This document shows positions 12,251-25,621 of a DNA stretch of 64,000 bases, piece by piece (positions within the stretch are counted from its first letter, which is position 1; each line of letters begins with the position of its first letter). The notes beneath the pieces were generated by a model. It searched no databases. It was not told where the DNA came from and was given only the letters and a program-made list of their open reading frames with translations. The stretch is from Geosiphon pyriformis (lineage: Eukaryota > Glomeromycota > Glomeromycetes > Archaeosporales > Geosiphonaceae), in assembly GCA_016748015.1 (NCBI GenBank), contig JAAOMT010000586.1, positions 394,716 through 458,715 on the forward strand, given 5' to 3'. A program made the translations under genes and the position numbers.

Positions 12251-12962
12251 AGAAGAACTACCAACCACTCCCATCTATCTTCTTGAAAAGCAACCACCTC
12301 TACAACTTAAATATTTTGACAACCATGGCCAAGGAATCAGACCAGAAAAAGCACACGAAATTGATGCTGGATATGACTTAAGATACCCAGGAAAAGATAC
12401 TTTGATTCTCCAACCAAAGTCTTTGACAAAAATCAATCTAAAAATTGCTTTTGAAATTCCACCAGAAGCAATGGTTCAAATTGCCTCCAGATTATCATTG
12501 GCAAGCAAAGGAATTAATATTAGAGAAGGAGTTATAGATGCAGGATACACTGGAGACATTATCATCATGTTACAGAATAAGACAGACAAACCATTCAAAA
12601 TTGAACATGCTGAAAAAATTGCTCAAGCAATTTACTTACCCTTAATCAACATTTCAGGTTTACAATCAGTAAACAACAGAGAACAATTGGGAAAAAGTGA
12701 AAGAGGAACTCAAGATTTCGGTTCAACTGGACAATTTACAGTTCCAGTAAACATAGCTCTTAATACACAAAATGAATCTCACCAGATTCTTCAACTTCCT
12801 CAACCAATTACCATTTCACTTTTTGGAGAACATCATGAAATTTACACTTGCTCAAAACCCACTACTACCCAACAAATCTTTGAATCAAATGAACAAATTT
12901 GTTTGAAGCATGAAATATCAATTCCAAACGTTTATATTCCCAAAGGAATGAAAAAATTTTGA
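11787..12962 (+). CDS. Open pol segment containing a trimeric-type dUTPase
   Basis: An open stretch of 391 codons in the pol frame. The second half (about 12290-12745) is a trimeric dUTPase, which converts dUTP to dUMP and keeps uracil out of newly made DNA. All five motifs are visible in order: DAGYDLRYP (1), ASRLSLASKGI (2, with Leu where the second Ser is usual), GVIDAGYTGDI with the catalytic Asp (3), AEKIAQAIYLPL (4) and ERGTQDFGSTG (5). After it come about 75 residues of unknown type up to a TGA at 12960, probably a former Trp. The first half is the tail of the Cys-rich module. dUTPase inside Ty3-type elements is known from some fungi but is uncommon. Confidence 0.85.
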   Translation: MRGGVCDQTCQYALSISEKVRRGTPFDAAYNSTFNKFYHYSHDAKMIFDLAMALINGATQEDVHQIKEAEYIEYTMELAEFDYEDEVETYHQIASHTYLTKEAQIQQLEQMNIQLCEECVMPCNDQWCLECYALSIPLPNGNDENEIEFGVSELVEELPTTPIYLLEKQPPLQLKYFDNHGQGIRPEKAHEIDAGYDLRYPGKDTLILQPKSLTKINLKIAFEIPPEAMVQIASRLSLASKGINIREGVIDAGYTGDIIIMLQNKTDKPFKIEHAEKIAQAIYLPLINISGLQSVNNREQLGKSERGTQDFGSTGQFTVPVNIALNTQNESHQILQLPQPITISLFGEHHEIYTCSKPTTTQQIFESNEQICLKHEISIPNVYIPKGMKKF

Positions 12963-12999
12963 GTTACATTCTACAACCCCAATAATTACCCTATTGTCT

Positions 13000-14090
13000 T
13001 ATTAAACAAATTAGAAATTGGAATCATACACAGCAATATCTTTCAAAATGAAAACCCTCAAATTGTCTCTAATTTCATCAAAATTGTAAAGCACACTCTA
13101 CTCCCAAATCCAAATATCATTTTCACTACTAAAAACTACCACTTGTTGGAAGAAAAACTCTCTTGAATCAATATGGGTTCTTTAGAACCTCAACAACAAA
13201 GACAATTGAAACAATTGATAGCTGAATTTGCAGATATATTTGCAAAAGACAACAATGACTTGGAAAAAACAAACATTGTTTAACATTAAATCCATATAGG
13301 AGATGCTCCACCAAAACGTCAACAAGCCTATTGAGTGCCACCTGCCAGCCACCAATTCATCAGAGAAGAGGTCCAAAGAATGCTCAATAATAGATTGATT
13401 CAACTATCAAGAAGTCTTTGGGCCTCACCAGTAGTTTTAGTTAAAAAAAAAATGGAAAAATCAGATTCTGTGTTAATTATAGACAACTGAATAGTGTTAT
13501 AATTGGAAATGTCTACTCTCTTCCAAGAATTAATGACATGCTAGATGCTCTAGGAAAAGCCAAGTTCTTCTCAACTTTAAACTTGAAAAGTGGATACTGG
13601 CAAGTCAAAATGGACCCAAAAGACTGACCCAAAACAGCATTCACCACCCAAGGAGGAAACTATGAGTTCAATGTTATGTTTTTTGAACTCTGCAATGCAC
13701 CAGCAACATTCCAATAACTTATGGATGTTGTATATAAAAGACTCTTATGGCAATCAGTAGTTGTTTACCTTGATAACACTGATGTGTACTCACCAAGCTT
13801 TGAAGCCTATCTTATTCATCTGTGAGAAGTTTTTTAATGACTACGGAAAGCAGGATTAAAGTTGAATATTGAGAAATGTCACTTTGGAAAAACAAGCTTA
13901 ATCTTTCTTGGACACATGGTTAGCAAAGATGGAATCAAACCAAACCCTGGAACAATTAGTGCTGTCAAAAACTTCCAAACCCCAAAAAATACTACAGAGC
14001 TATGAGGATTTGTAGGATTAGCCTTCTATTATCGAAAATTCATCAAAGGATTCTCAGAAATTGCCAAATCACTCAATTATCTCACCAATA
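13000..14090 (+). pseudogene. Reverse transcriptase domain of pol
   Basis: Recognisable blocks are ASPVVLV, RFCVNYRQLN, FFSTLNLKSGYWQV, KTAFTT, the polymerase site and FLGHMVSKDGIKPNP. The active site reads YLDN in place of the usual Y-x-D-D, so the second metal-binding Asp is lost through one G-to-A change. There is a single frame change at the ten-A run 13443-13452, inside the conserved K-K-K-N-G-K block, then many TGA and TAA stops at positions that look like former Arg, Trp or Gln. The copy cannot encode a working enzyme. Confidence 0.88.
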
Positions 14091-14580
14091 AAAATGTGTC
14101 ATACAAATGGACTGAAGAACAACAAAAAGCATTTGAAACCCTCAAAACAAAGCTGACAACAGCCCCAGTTCTTGCTTACTCAGACTTCAACAAACGATTT
14201 CAACTAGCCACTAATGTTTCACACATAGCATTTGGTGCCATCTTATCACAAATAGATGAAAAGGGGCAAGAACAAGTCATCACTTATGCTAGTAGAACAC
14301 TCAAACCAACAGAACTAAAATATGGTTCAACTAAATTAGAAGCTGTTGCAGTTATTTGGGCTCTTAAACATTTTCAACAATATTTGAAGAATAAAAAAGA
14401 ATTTGACATAATAACAGACAACATTGGCCTCAAATGACTCAATAAAAAGAAAACTGAACAAAGTACCAAACAGTCTTGATGGAATAACTTCCTAGCAGAC
14501 TACAGATATATTGTACACCACAAACCAAGAAAACTACATACCAATGTTAATAGCCTCTCAAAAATGAGACAAGATTAATA
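14090..14580 (+). pseudogene. Ty3 RNase H domain of pol
   Basis: Begins with the connection KWTEEQQKAFETLKTKL. The first catalytic Asp position reads ATNVSHIAFGAIL, where D-A-S is normal in this family, so it appears to be Asp-to-Asn by G-to-A. The block ITYASRTLKPTELKYG and the Glu of KLEAVAVIWALKHF are kept, and ITDN matches the T-D-H region. TGA codons at 14435 and 14477 stand at likely Trp and Arg sites. It continues to a TAA near 14577. Confidence 0.82.
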
Positions 14581-14799
14581 CCAACAACAATTCCACCACA
14601 ACTTACCAATCTACCAACAAAATAACCAAACAAGAATGGATTTCAGAAATTACAGCAATCTTAAAAATTATTTGGAGACTCTTACCATGCCAGAAAACTG
14701 GTCTCTAAGTGAAAAACACTGCTTACAACACCAATCAAAACAATATTTCATACACCAGAACAAAATTTATCATAAAAATCACAAAAAACCAAACTAGTC

Positions 14800-16021
14800 A
14801 CTCAGATTAGTACAAAAGAATGAAAAAGAAACAATTTTATACAACATGCACACAGATCCGTCTTCAGCACACTTTAGAAAAGAAGGAACAATTCAAAGAA
14901 CCCTTGAACATTATTTTTGGCCTCACATGCAAAAAGACATTTGACAATATGTAGAATTTTGTGATAGCTGTTAAAGAAGAAGAGGAACTCGCCTTACAGA
15001 ACCTTTAAATTTAATTAAAGTTGGACAACCTTTTGACAGAGTTGGAATTGATTTAGTCAGATCATTACCTATCACAACCCAAGGAAATCATTATATTGCA
15101 GTTGCAGTGAATTATCTTACCAAATGGCCTAAAGCTAGAGCCATCCAAAGAGCAGATGCAAAATTAGTAGCAAATTTCATCTATGAAGACATTATCTGTA
15201 GACATAGATGTCCAATTGAACTCTTATCTGATCAAGGAACACATTTTGTGAACAACTTGATACAAGAAATTTGTGAACGGTTCAATGTCAAAAGACTTCT
15301 ATCATCACCTTATCACCCTCAAACAAATGGACTTGTAAAATGTTTCAATAGAACATTGTGTGAATCTCTAGCCAAAGTCTCAACAGACTTTGAGCAGAAA
15401 TGGGATATCTTTATTCCATCAGTGTTACTAACATACAAAACACTAAAACAAGATACTATAAAACACACACTATTTGATCTTACTTATGGAAGAACAGCAA
15501 CATTACCAATTAATTTCACAGTGGAAACATATCCAGTGCAACCAATCAATAAAGAAAACTTTCAAAAGACACTCCAAAGAAGAGCCTACACTCTTCTTAG
15601 TACACTGGAAGGAAAAAAAAGAATAGCAGCAACTTATATTGAACATTCCCAAGCTCAACAAAAAGAAAGACATGACAACAAATTACCACCTATTACCAAC
15701 GAATTTAAAGTTGGAAATAAAGTTCTCTTACACAGAACTAAGACTGAAAAACAATAGAGTGAGAAATTTGAAAACAAATGGAATAGACCATTTTATATTC
15801 ACAAAATTCTAGGCAATAGATCATATAAGTTAAGACTTGATGACAAAATATTAACAAAAGTTGCACATGGAGACAGATTGAAACACTATTATTCCAGAAA
15901 CAATCCTGAACCATTAATTCCACAAATTGGTACACATTCCCTTTTAATTAATCCTGAAGATATTCCCCAAAATTTAGAACCAATAATTATAATAGAACAA
16001 CAACCAAACTTGAACACTTAA
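14800..16021 (+). pseudogene. Integrase domain of pol
   Basis: A zinc-binding N-terminal part precedes the core (CVEFCDSC near 14960-14975, followed by TAA). The catalytic core shows Asp in VGIDLVRSLP and Asp in LLSDQGTHF, but the third acidic position reads TNGLVKCFNRTL: Lys and Cys stand where Glu and Arg are usual, both one transition away. The tail has a GPY/F-like module (NRPFYIHKILGNRSYKLRL) and no chromodomain. A TAG lies at 15755 and the frame ends with TAA at 16019. The longest clean piece is 15107-15757. Confidence 0.88.
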
Positions 16022-16163
16022 ATTTTACAATAATTCTCTAATAAAAACACAAAGACAAAAATAGTAAATAATTACAAAACACCCAAACCCAAAAACAAAT
16101 AAAAACTCCATATCCAAAAATAATTTTTTTTATTCTCTTTTTTCATAATTAGTTAATTTTATC

Positions 16164-16700
16164 ATGATTATTCTTCCAAACATTCAACAAATATCCCAAA
16201 AATTAATGTTAGTCTTGAAAACACTCCCTAACTTATCTATAACAATTAATAAAAGTCAAATTAATTACATTCAGAAAAAAACCACAGCCCCAGTAGCAAA
16301 TTATTTACAGAACTATCACCTCTATAGAAAAAAACAAGAAGTTACTCTGAGAATAGATTACCAAGATTTTTGAAGCAAACACTAAAAGAAAATTTTAATT
16401 GTCTCTATTGACATTTCACCAAATGCTACAATGCAACAAAAACTTCTACTACTTCTCAATGAACAGAACAATAAACACACCCCTATTTATAAATACTTTC
16501 ACATTGGAAAAACACTTTATGAACAAAAACTGGAACTTGAAGCAACAAATCTCACTCCTGAAGCTATACAAAAACAAATCCACAATGAATTCAAAACAGC
16601 AGCTGGACCAACAAACATTTGCTACAAACTTAGAACAGCTCTTAGACTCTATGACTTGTTTAATACTTGTGAAAATGTTCTACAAAATCCAATACTATAA
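16164..16700 (+). pseudogene. Extra ORF between pol and the 3' LTR
   Basis: Two open pieces, 16164-16373 and 16431-16700, lie in the same frame and are separated only by two stops. Together they would make about 178 residues. The N-terminal half is basic and polar; the C-terminal half is helical and Leu/Lys/Glu-rich, including LNEQNNKHTPIYKYFHIG. I see no signal peptide or membrane segment, so it is not a typical env gene despite its position. I do not recognise a family. Its coding-like composition and the same transition-type stops as pol suggest it was once expressed. Confidence 0.5.
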
Positions 16701-16835
16701 CTAATAAAAATCCAATACATTAACAAATTCACAGAACTGAAATTTCAACAATTTTCAGACCAGATTACTTCAATTATTTTAGATCACTATCTCAATATTA
16801 CAGATAGTGCTTGGACTTCGACAGAGCTCAGTCTT

Positions 16836-16845
16836 GAGGAGGAGA
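16836..16845 (+). other. Polypurine tract
   Basis: GAGGAGGAGA lies three bases before the 3' LTR and fits the plus-strand primer site of an LTR element. Confidence 0.6.
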
Positions 16846-16848
16846 TTA

Positions 16849-17819
16849 TGTTACCAGTAGAATTTTAGCTATTAATTAGCATGAAATTACTCTTATAATT
16901 CCTATAATTAATTAGTATATTAATATCATTTCAAATTATCATTTATTATTTAATTAATTATCACATATCACAATTCAATTAAAATAATCTAATTAGTATA
17001 ACAGAAAGTAGGATGATCAAATTACACAATACCCTGAACTTTGTAACATTCAAAAATTTGCCGAAATTTACAGAAATTCGCTGAAATTATGAATAGTTCA
17101 CCCAAATTAATCAATAGTTCAGCGAAATAACTTGTAGTTCATCAAAATGTATCTTTAATTTGCCAAAATTTGAGCAAAGAGAAAAAGTGCAAGTTTATAG
17201 ACTAGTACTACAACAAGTTGTATAAAAGAAGAGCTTTTCTCTTCTGGAAAATGTATCTTACTTTAGATTTATCTCTTAAAACCGTTCTTATATACACAAA
17301 AAAAAATAAATATCAAATAATTTGAAAAAACCAAATTTTTTAATTATTGTACTTGTAAATCCCCAAAACCCAACTAACATTTCGAAATTGATTAGCTACC
17401 AATTTCAGTAAACTGTTAATGACTTCAGGCCTGGATAGAAAACGTTTTTCTTGACAAAATTCTATTTCTTTTATATTTCTTTTATTTTTCTTTTATTTTT
17501 TTATTACAATCATTAGAGTAGTCTACAGACGAGATTTCTGTAGAAGAGTTGATTTTCACAGCAAAGTAACTACATATTTTTAGTAAGCTTCCAGATAAGC
17601 AATTCCTGGGAAAGAGTTGACGTTTACTACAACATAACTACATAAAGTAACTGGCAAGGAAAAGGCCATTCTACTTATAAGCCCAGCAATTCAAATTATA
17701 GGAGATAATCTGAAGATAAATTCAGTTATTGGAGGTTCAACTACTTCCTGAAAACGTAAATTCACAGCAAATCAACATTACCAACATTTAAGAAAAGAGA
17801 CCAAAAACCCCCAGTAACA
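16849..17819 (+). repeat. 3' LTR (971 bp)
   Basis: Matches the 5' LTR along its whole length with scattered substitutions. It keeps an additional roughly 20-base repeat unit (GAAATT-bounded) at about 17066-17085 that the 5' LTR lacks. The TATA box is at 17221. It ends GTAACA and is followed by the right target-site copy TTAT. Confidence 0.93.
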
Positions 17820-17823
17820 TTAT
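17820..17823. repeat. Target-site duplication, right copy
   Basis: TTAT directly after the 3' LTR, against TCAT before the 5' LTR: one C-to-T mismatch in four. The LINE ORF1 frame is in phase across the element only if one copy is taken out. Confidence 0.6.
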
Positions 17824-18650
17824 GCACTGACTGAAAAACAGCCTTAACATAAACCAATTTGATCTTAAAAGTAGCACCAGACACCAGAATGGAGGCCACT
17901 CATCCAGCATACTTTTGACAACTAATAATAGTTTCCCAGACACTACCAAAAATAGCACCAGAAACTGGAAAAGGAGATGATTCAGTTTCCATTTGATCAA
18001 CCCAGTTCTTAAAAACAGGTGACCCAACAGAAGGAGATTGTTTTGCTTCTAGAACCAGCAAAGATCTGCTGAAAGACACCACATTTGGCAATACAGCCAG
18101 TGGTTGATCTTGGCTCATCTTGGATGACATGCCAGATGATGCTATGGAAATCTCATCTAAGATCTCATTGGGAACCACAAAGAGTTTTGGTGTAACAATA
18201 GCAGAGACAAGTAACTGCCCCCACTTTTCTGAACTTTTGGTCTTTTTGATCATTTTTTTTGAAAAGATAGTGTTAACAACACCAGATGTAAAAGCCATAG
18301 AAGAGAAGACCAGCTTGTTGACTGGTCTATTATTAAACACTTTTGGGCTCTTAGTAGAGATGGAGACAACACTGAGACTAACCTAAGTGTGTTTCTTTGA
18401 GGAAACTTTGACTGATGAAAAACCAACCAAAAATGAGGAAGTTGCTTTAATGGCTACTAAAAGCAGCTTATCACGATTACTGGGTAATGGAAAAACTTCT
18501 AAAATGTTCTGTCTAGTTGCTTCTACAACAGAAAAAGCTCCTCTGGTTGAAATTTTATTGGATATCTCAGAACAAATATTAGGTGCAGCTTTTTTATTCT
18601 TTGCTCTGGTTATGGTCATAAAATTAAGGAAACAAAGAGTTTTTTTTTTT
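17820..18650 (-). mobile_element. ORF1-only LINE derivative, right (5') part
   Basis: The minus-strand frame starts with ATG at 18619 and runs into the Ty3 element at 17824. Joined to 7964-6778 it gives 661 codons in one frame with only two stops, TAG at 18385-18383 and TGA at 17900-17898. Both are single transitions away from sense codons. The N-terminal part is Ser/Lys/Val-rich and of low complexity, as in the ORF1 at 30.3-32.1 kb. The 5' untranslated part carries an A-rich run (T-rich on the plus strand near 18641-18650). Confidence 0.78.
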
Positions 18651-19568
18651 CAGTTATTTTAAAGTAAAGAAAATATAACTTTTTTATTTTTTATTTAATT
18701 ATAGTCATAAAATCAAAAACGTTATTATTATTATTATTATTATTTTATTTTATTATTATTAGTTATTTTATATTATTTATATTATTGTATATTATTTTAT
18801 TTATTTGTATTATTATGTATTATGTTATTTTATCATATATTAATATATATTAATTATATTTTTTGGTAATTAGTTGGTTTTTTTATTTAAATAATATTTT
18901 TTTTTAAAATTAAATTTTTATAAAATTATACAATTTTTTTTAAAATTGTCAAATTTATATAATATTTAATAATTGTTTTTTGTGGTTTTTTAAATTAAAA
19001 ATTAGTTATTTTTTTAATATTGTTATCCATAATAATAATATTTATTATATAATTTATAAATATTAATAAGTATTATTAAAAAGTTAATTATTGTTTATAA
19101 ATTAATTTGTAATATAAAATAAAGTTATTTTTTTCTAAAAATTTTTTAATTTATTATGATACTTTATAATTAAATAAATAAATAATTTGTTTTGTTTAAA
19201 TATAATAATTAAATATTTAATAGTTTACCAATTTTATAAAAACAAAAATTTGGTAAAAAACTTTTCTTTTATTAATTTTTTTGCTTTTGGCTTATAAAAT
19301 TAAAAATAATTAACTTTAATTGAATTTTTTTTTTTTGCTTATAGCTTAATATCAAATTATTTTTATTAATTATAATTTTAAGAATTGTATTTAATTTTTA
19401 TATTGTTTTGTATAGTTGTTGCAAAAATCAAAATTTTTTTAAAATGTTTATATTAATAATATTATAATTTATTTAGTATTTATATATTTGTTTAATTTTT
19501 TTTTAATAGAAACTGTATTCAATAATAATAATTGGCTTCAAATCTTGTGGTTTTAACTAAGATATTTA

Positions 19569-19614
<46 letters not shown>

Positions 19615-20083
19615 ATTAATTTGTTTAATAAAACTTTATTTGGTTTTTATGTGCTGTTTGAATAAGTATAAAAAAATTTGTAAAAAAAATAGCTTAACTA
19701 TTAATTTGTTATTAAAGATTTTTGAAGTTTAAAAAAAATTTAAACTTTTATTTAAAGCCAAAAAAAGTTATTATTATTTTTTTAAATGGCCAAAAAAACG
19801 AATTTTAATGATATCGGCATATTGTTTAATTAAAAAGATAATATTATTAAATATTATTAATCAGATAATCTTGCCAATTTTTGGTATCTTATCGTGTAAC
19901 ATAATGATTGAAATTGAGTTTGTAAACACCCCAGTTGAATATCAAATCAACTAACAATCAAAATGACGCGTCTTATCAAACAACTTTATTACGTTAAAAT
20001 ACCGCGCATTTTCACTAAATTCTTTGAAGCTGACACTTTAAACTAACCTACGACGACAAAAGAATATCAATTCCGATTACAAC
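18651..20083. other. AT desert and upstream region of wee1
   Basis: From 18651 to about 19860 the sequence is nearly all A and T with TTA repeats and no reading frame. From about 19900 composition becomes normal and CpG reappears, for example at ACGCGT near 19965. This last 200 bases probably holds the wee1 promoter. No obvious element could be named. Confidence 0.55.
19569..19612. repeat. TTA microsatellite
   Basis: About 14 tandem TTA units in AT-rich non-coding DNA. A shorter run is at about 18720-18745. Confidence 0.9.
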
Positions 20084-22278
<2,195 letters not shown>

Positions 22279-23450
22279 GGATAATAATTGAGGCCGAACT
22301 GTGATATTGAAAAACATTTGGCAATGAATGGGCAAGGCTTGGCTTTTATAAATATAAAGGACGATTTAGTGTAAAATAGAAAGGGATACTCATGATCTAA
22401 CTTAGATCCAATCAAAGTGACACACGAAATACTCTGTCATATGAATAGATGTGCGAAAATCTTTAATCAACTTTACGTAAAAAATTCATCAGCATGAGTT
22501 TCCAACCCACGTCTCAATTTAACATAAGAATTCGTTTCGAGGGTTCTCTTTTCATTCATCATCTATAATTGTGAACCTGAACAGATGACTAAGGCTCAAG
22601 AATTGGATCCAAGCCTCGACAGTCGAACAGCTAAATTTTTGATAATAGCCACATTGTGATTTTTTTTGATCTCATCGTTTTAATATCGATTACCAACCCC
22701 GGATCAAAAACGTAATGAGCGGTAGTATTCGAAATCCGGATGTGGAGCCTCGATTTTGAAATATTGAATTATGAACGTGGATAAGCTGTCTGAAATCAGC
22801 AGGTATCTAAATAAAAGTGAAGTTTACTAGCCTGTCCGTGTTTAGGTTGCTGTTTTCAAACTTTGTCCAAACCTAATGTTACTAAGCGATAGAAGTTATT
22901 TTGATTTCACATCTTAAATAACTAAATTTTTAATTTTTAATCGTAAAAAAAACAAAAAAATTTAATTTTGAATTTTTTAAATATAATAAAAAAATTGTTA
23001 TAAAAATAAGACAATTTGTAATAATTATAATTTATAATAAATATCATATATATATATATATATATATATTATTAAAATTAGTTTTTGTAATAAAATTAAA
23101 AATTTTATTTAAATGTTTTAATTAAGTGTAATCTAACTATAACTAAGAATATATAACAGAAAATATTAAATATTAGGTATATTTCATGTATTTTTGTAAC
23201 CAACTATATAAACTTATATTAAAACTTTTTTAAATTATGTTTTCATTTTATTTAAATTTATTTAATAATTTTTATTAATAATATATTTGTTTAACCAACT
23301 TTTAATGAGTTTTTTATTACTTTTTACAATAATACTTTGTTTTTTTTTATGAAATTATTAATTAATTAATAACTATTTTATTTAATAGATTACTTACTTT
23401 ATTATTACTTATAAAATATATTCTTTAGATTTTATTATAGTTTTTAAACA

Positions 23451-23495
<45 letters not shown>

Positions 23496-23689
23496 TTTTT
23501 TTTAATTTAAACTTTTAAAAAATAAAATCAACTTAATATTAATAGCAAATTTGTTTTTAAATTACCAAAAAACTAGTAAACTTAATAATATTTATATTAA
23601 TTATAATAAAACAAAATATAATAGTTTAAATAATAATTAAAATATATAATATAAATAACAGTTATTAAGATACTGCCATAGTTTCTCTA
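22279..23689. other. Downstream of wee1 and AT desert
   Basis: From 22279 to about 22900 the sequence has normal composition but no convincing coding frame; it probably includes the wee1 3' untranslated region. From 22900 it is AT desert with a TA repeat (about 23046-23069) and an AAT repeat (about 23452-23492). Confidence 0.55.
23452..23492. repeat. AAT microsatellite
   Basis: About 13 tandem AAT units followed by AT-rich sequence. Confidence 0.88.
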
Positions 23690-25489
23690 TTTGTTATCTA
23701 ATATAACTAATATATTTCAGAATATGTTTTTTAATAAATCCAAAGTCTTAACTGGCAAAATTGGTGGCTTAGAAATTAATATAATAGTTTTAAAAGAATT
23801 AATAAAGTTAATTATAAATAAATTAAAGTTTTTTAGTTTAAACAATATTATAATATTTTTTTTTATCTCTAATAAATAACTTAACTTAAAAAATAGTTAT
23901 ATATAATATTAAAAAAATAAATGTCTTTGTTAAACAAAATAATATTATTAAGTAATATAGAAAATTAAAAAATAATATTTTAATTATTATTGAAATTAAG
24001 TTTTGTTTTAATATTAACTATGAATTATAAGTAAATTTACAAATATAAAAATATTTATTTTTGGTTTGAATTTAAGATATTTAAGTGCTAATATTGTATT
24101 AATTGTAAATAAATATTTAGTCAAACATATTTCAAAAATTTCAGAAATTTTTAGTAGTCTTTTAATAATTTATTTATTATTTAAAAACAAATAGTTGGTT
24201 TTTGTGTTGAATTTATATATAAATATTTTTTTGGAAAAATGTTTGGATCAAACATTTATAATCAATTTTTTTATGGCTAAAGCATTTAATAATAATATTT
24301 TTGTTATTAATAAGAATAGTATTAAATATAATGTTAATTTTAAAAAATATTTGAATTTTAACTTGATTAATTTTTTGGTTAATAGCTTATTTGTTAAGAT
24401 TTCTATATAAAAAAACTTTAAAAGTATTATAAAAATTATTGATTTTATTTTTATTTTGCCAAATCTTGTGAATATATTAATTAATAAAAATATTATAAAA
24501 ATATATAAATTTTTTGATATTAATTACAATATTATTTATATTATTATTGGTTTTGACAGTTTTTTGAATATTGTTTTAAGAATTATTTGTATTTAAACCA
24601 ACAAAAATTACTGAAAATTTAATATCAAAAAAACTAAAAAGGTAAGATAAAACTTGTTTAAAGCATTAATACTTAATATTGTTATTATATATATTAATAA
24701 TTTTATTATTATAAAAAAATTTTTGATTATAAACAAGATATAAAATATTATTTAAAAAATAATCTATTTATTGGCAAATAAAATATTTTTTAAGATTTAA
24801 TTTAAAAATTATGACTAAATATTTATCCTGTTTTTACAAATTAGAAACTCTGGTTTCTAAATTAGTTAAAACCTATTATTTGAGTTCAAATAATGTATTT
24901 AATTTATTTTTAAAACTTTAATTTTCTTTTAATACTAATAATATATTTAAAATAATGATTTTTATCAATTTAAGTATTTATTTTAATGTTATTTGATTTG
25001 CTTTATTAAAAATAAGAAAGTCTTACAAAGTATTAAAAATAGCAGAATTTTGGTATATTAAAAAAACACAAATTAAATTTATTATTAATAGAAAGATAAA
25101 GAGTTTTGAAATAAACAAAAATTATATAAATTAAAATATTTTAAAGCATTTTTTTACAAAATAATTTTAAATTATTTAATAATTAATAAGAATTTGATAT
25201 TAGAGCCTAAGTTGATTAAGTCTAAAATAAATATAATTATAAAGAAGTATATAAAAAAGTACAAGATATTAAAAACTGTTTTTAAGATATAATATTAATA
25301 ATATCTTTTATTAACTTATATTGCTAATAATACTTTTTTTGGTATTATGTATTCTATTAGTTTTAATAAATTGTAAAATATAATAGTAAATTTATCTAAC
25401 AAAAAAGCAGTTAATTTATTTGGTATTTTAAATAAGTTGTGAAAATATTGTGACAAAGTAGTATTAAATATGCTTTTAAATCTTATAAA
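23690..25489 (+). mobile_element. Old AT-decayed LINE, endonuclease to RT part
   Basis: The plus strand, read through stops, follows the younger minus-strand LINE residue by residue in the endonuclease. FKKYLNFNLINFLVNS (about 24342-24388) matches FKKCLDFGLVNALGGS. Farther on, KIYKFFDINYNI stands for GVEEYFDTDYQA and FDSFLNIVL for LGGLLNVQL. The start of RT (NLFGILNKL, about 25415) is followed almost at once by the T-run end of the younger LINE. G has become A and C has become T nearly everywhere. The 5' start near 23690 is approximate; no ORF1 could be recognised. The element resumes at about 32221. Confidence 0.8.
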
Positions 25490-25621
25490 TTTTTTTTTTC
25501 TTAATTTAATGAGTGAGATCCAAATACTGCCTAGTATAATACATCATACAAGTGATCTAAACTAGGTGTGAATTATGTATTTTCTACACATGACCAGCCA
25601 CTCAGGCTAGTCAGGACAACA

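Larger units (their letters stand above)
7965..17819 (+). mobile_element. Ty3/gypsy-type LTR retrotransposon with dUTPase
   Basis: A complete 9.85-kb element bounded by two LTRs that start TGTTAC and end GTAACA. Order on the plus strand: 5' LTR, primer binding site, gag with a CCHC knuckle, protease, Cys-rich module, dUTPase, RT, RNase H, integrase with a GPY/F-like tail, a small extra ORF, polypurine tract, 3' LTR. RT before integrase is the Ty3 (Metaviridae) order. Reading from 8961 to about 13442 stays in one frame with eleven in-frame stops and no frameshift; RT to integrase continues in another frame after one shift at a run of ten A. Several catalytic residues are changed, so the copy cannot be autonomous. 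It sits inside the ORF1 of a LINE. The LTRs differ by substitutions and one repeat unit, so it is not a fresh insertion. Confidence 0.92.

Noticed and set aside
8961-15760. TGA read as Trp (alternative genetic code) in the Ty3 element
   Set aside because: Some TGA codons stand at likely Arg sites, other stops (TAA, TAG) occur too, and host genes in the window use TGG for Trp and TGA as a true stop (for example the mtf1-like and spg1 genes).
19569-19612. CRISPR-like or structured repeat
   Set aside because: A simple TTA microsatellite in a eukaryotic AT desert.
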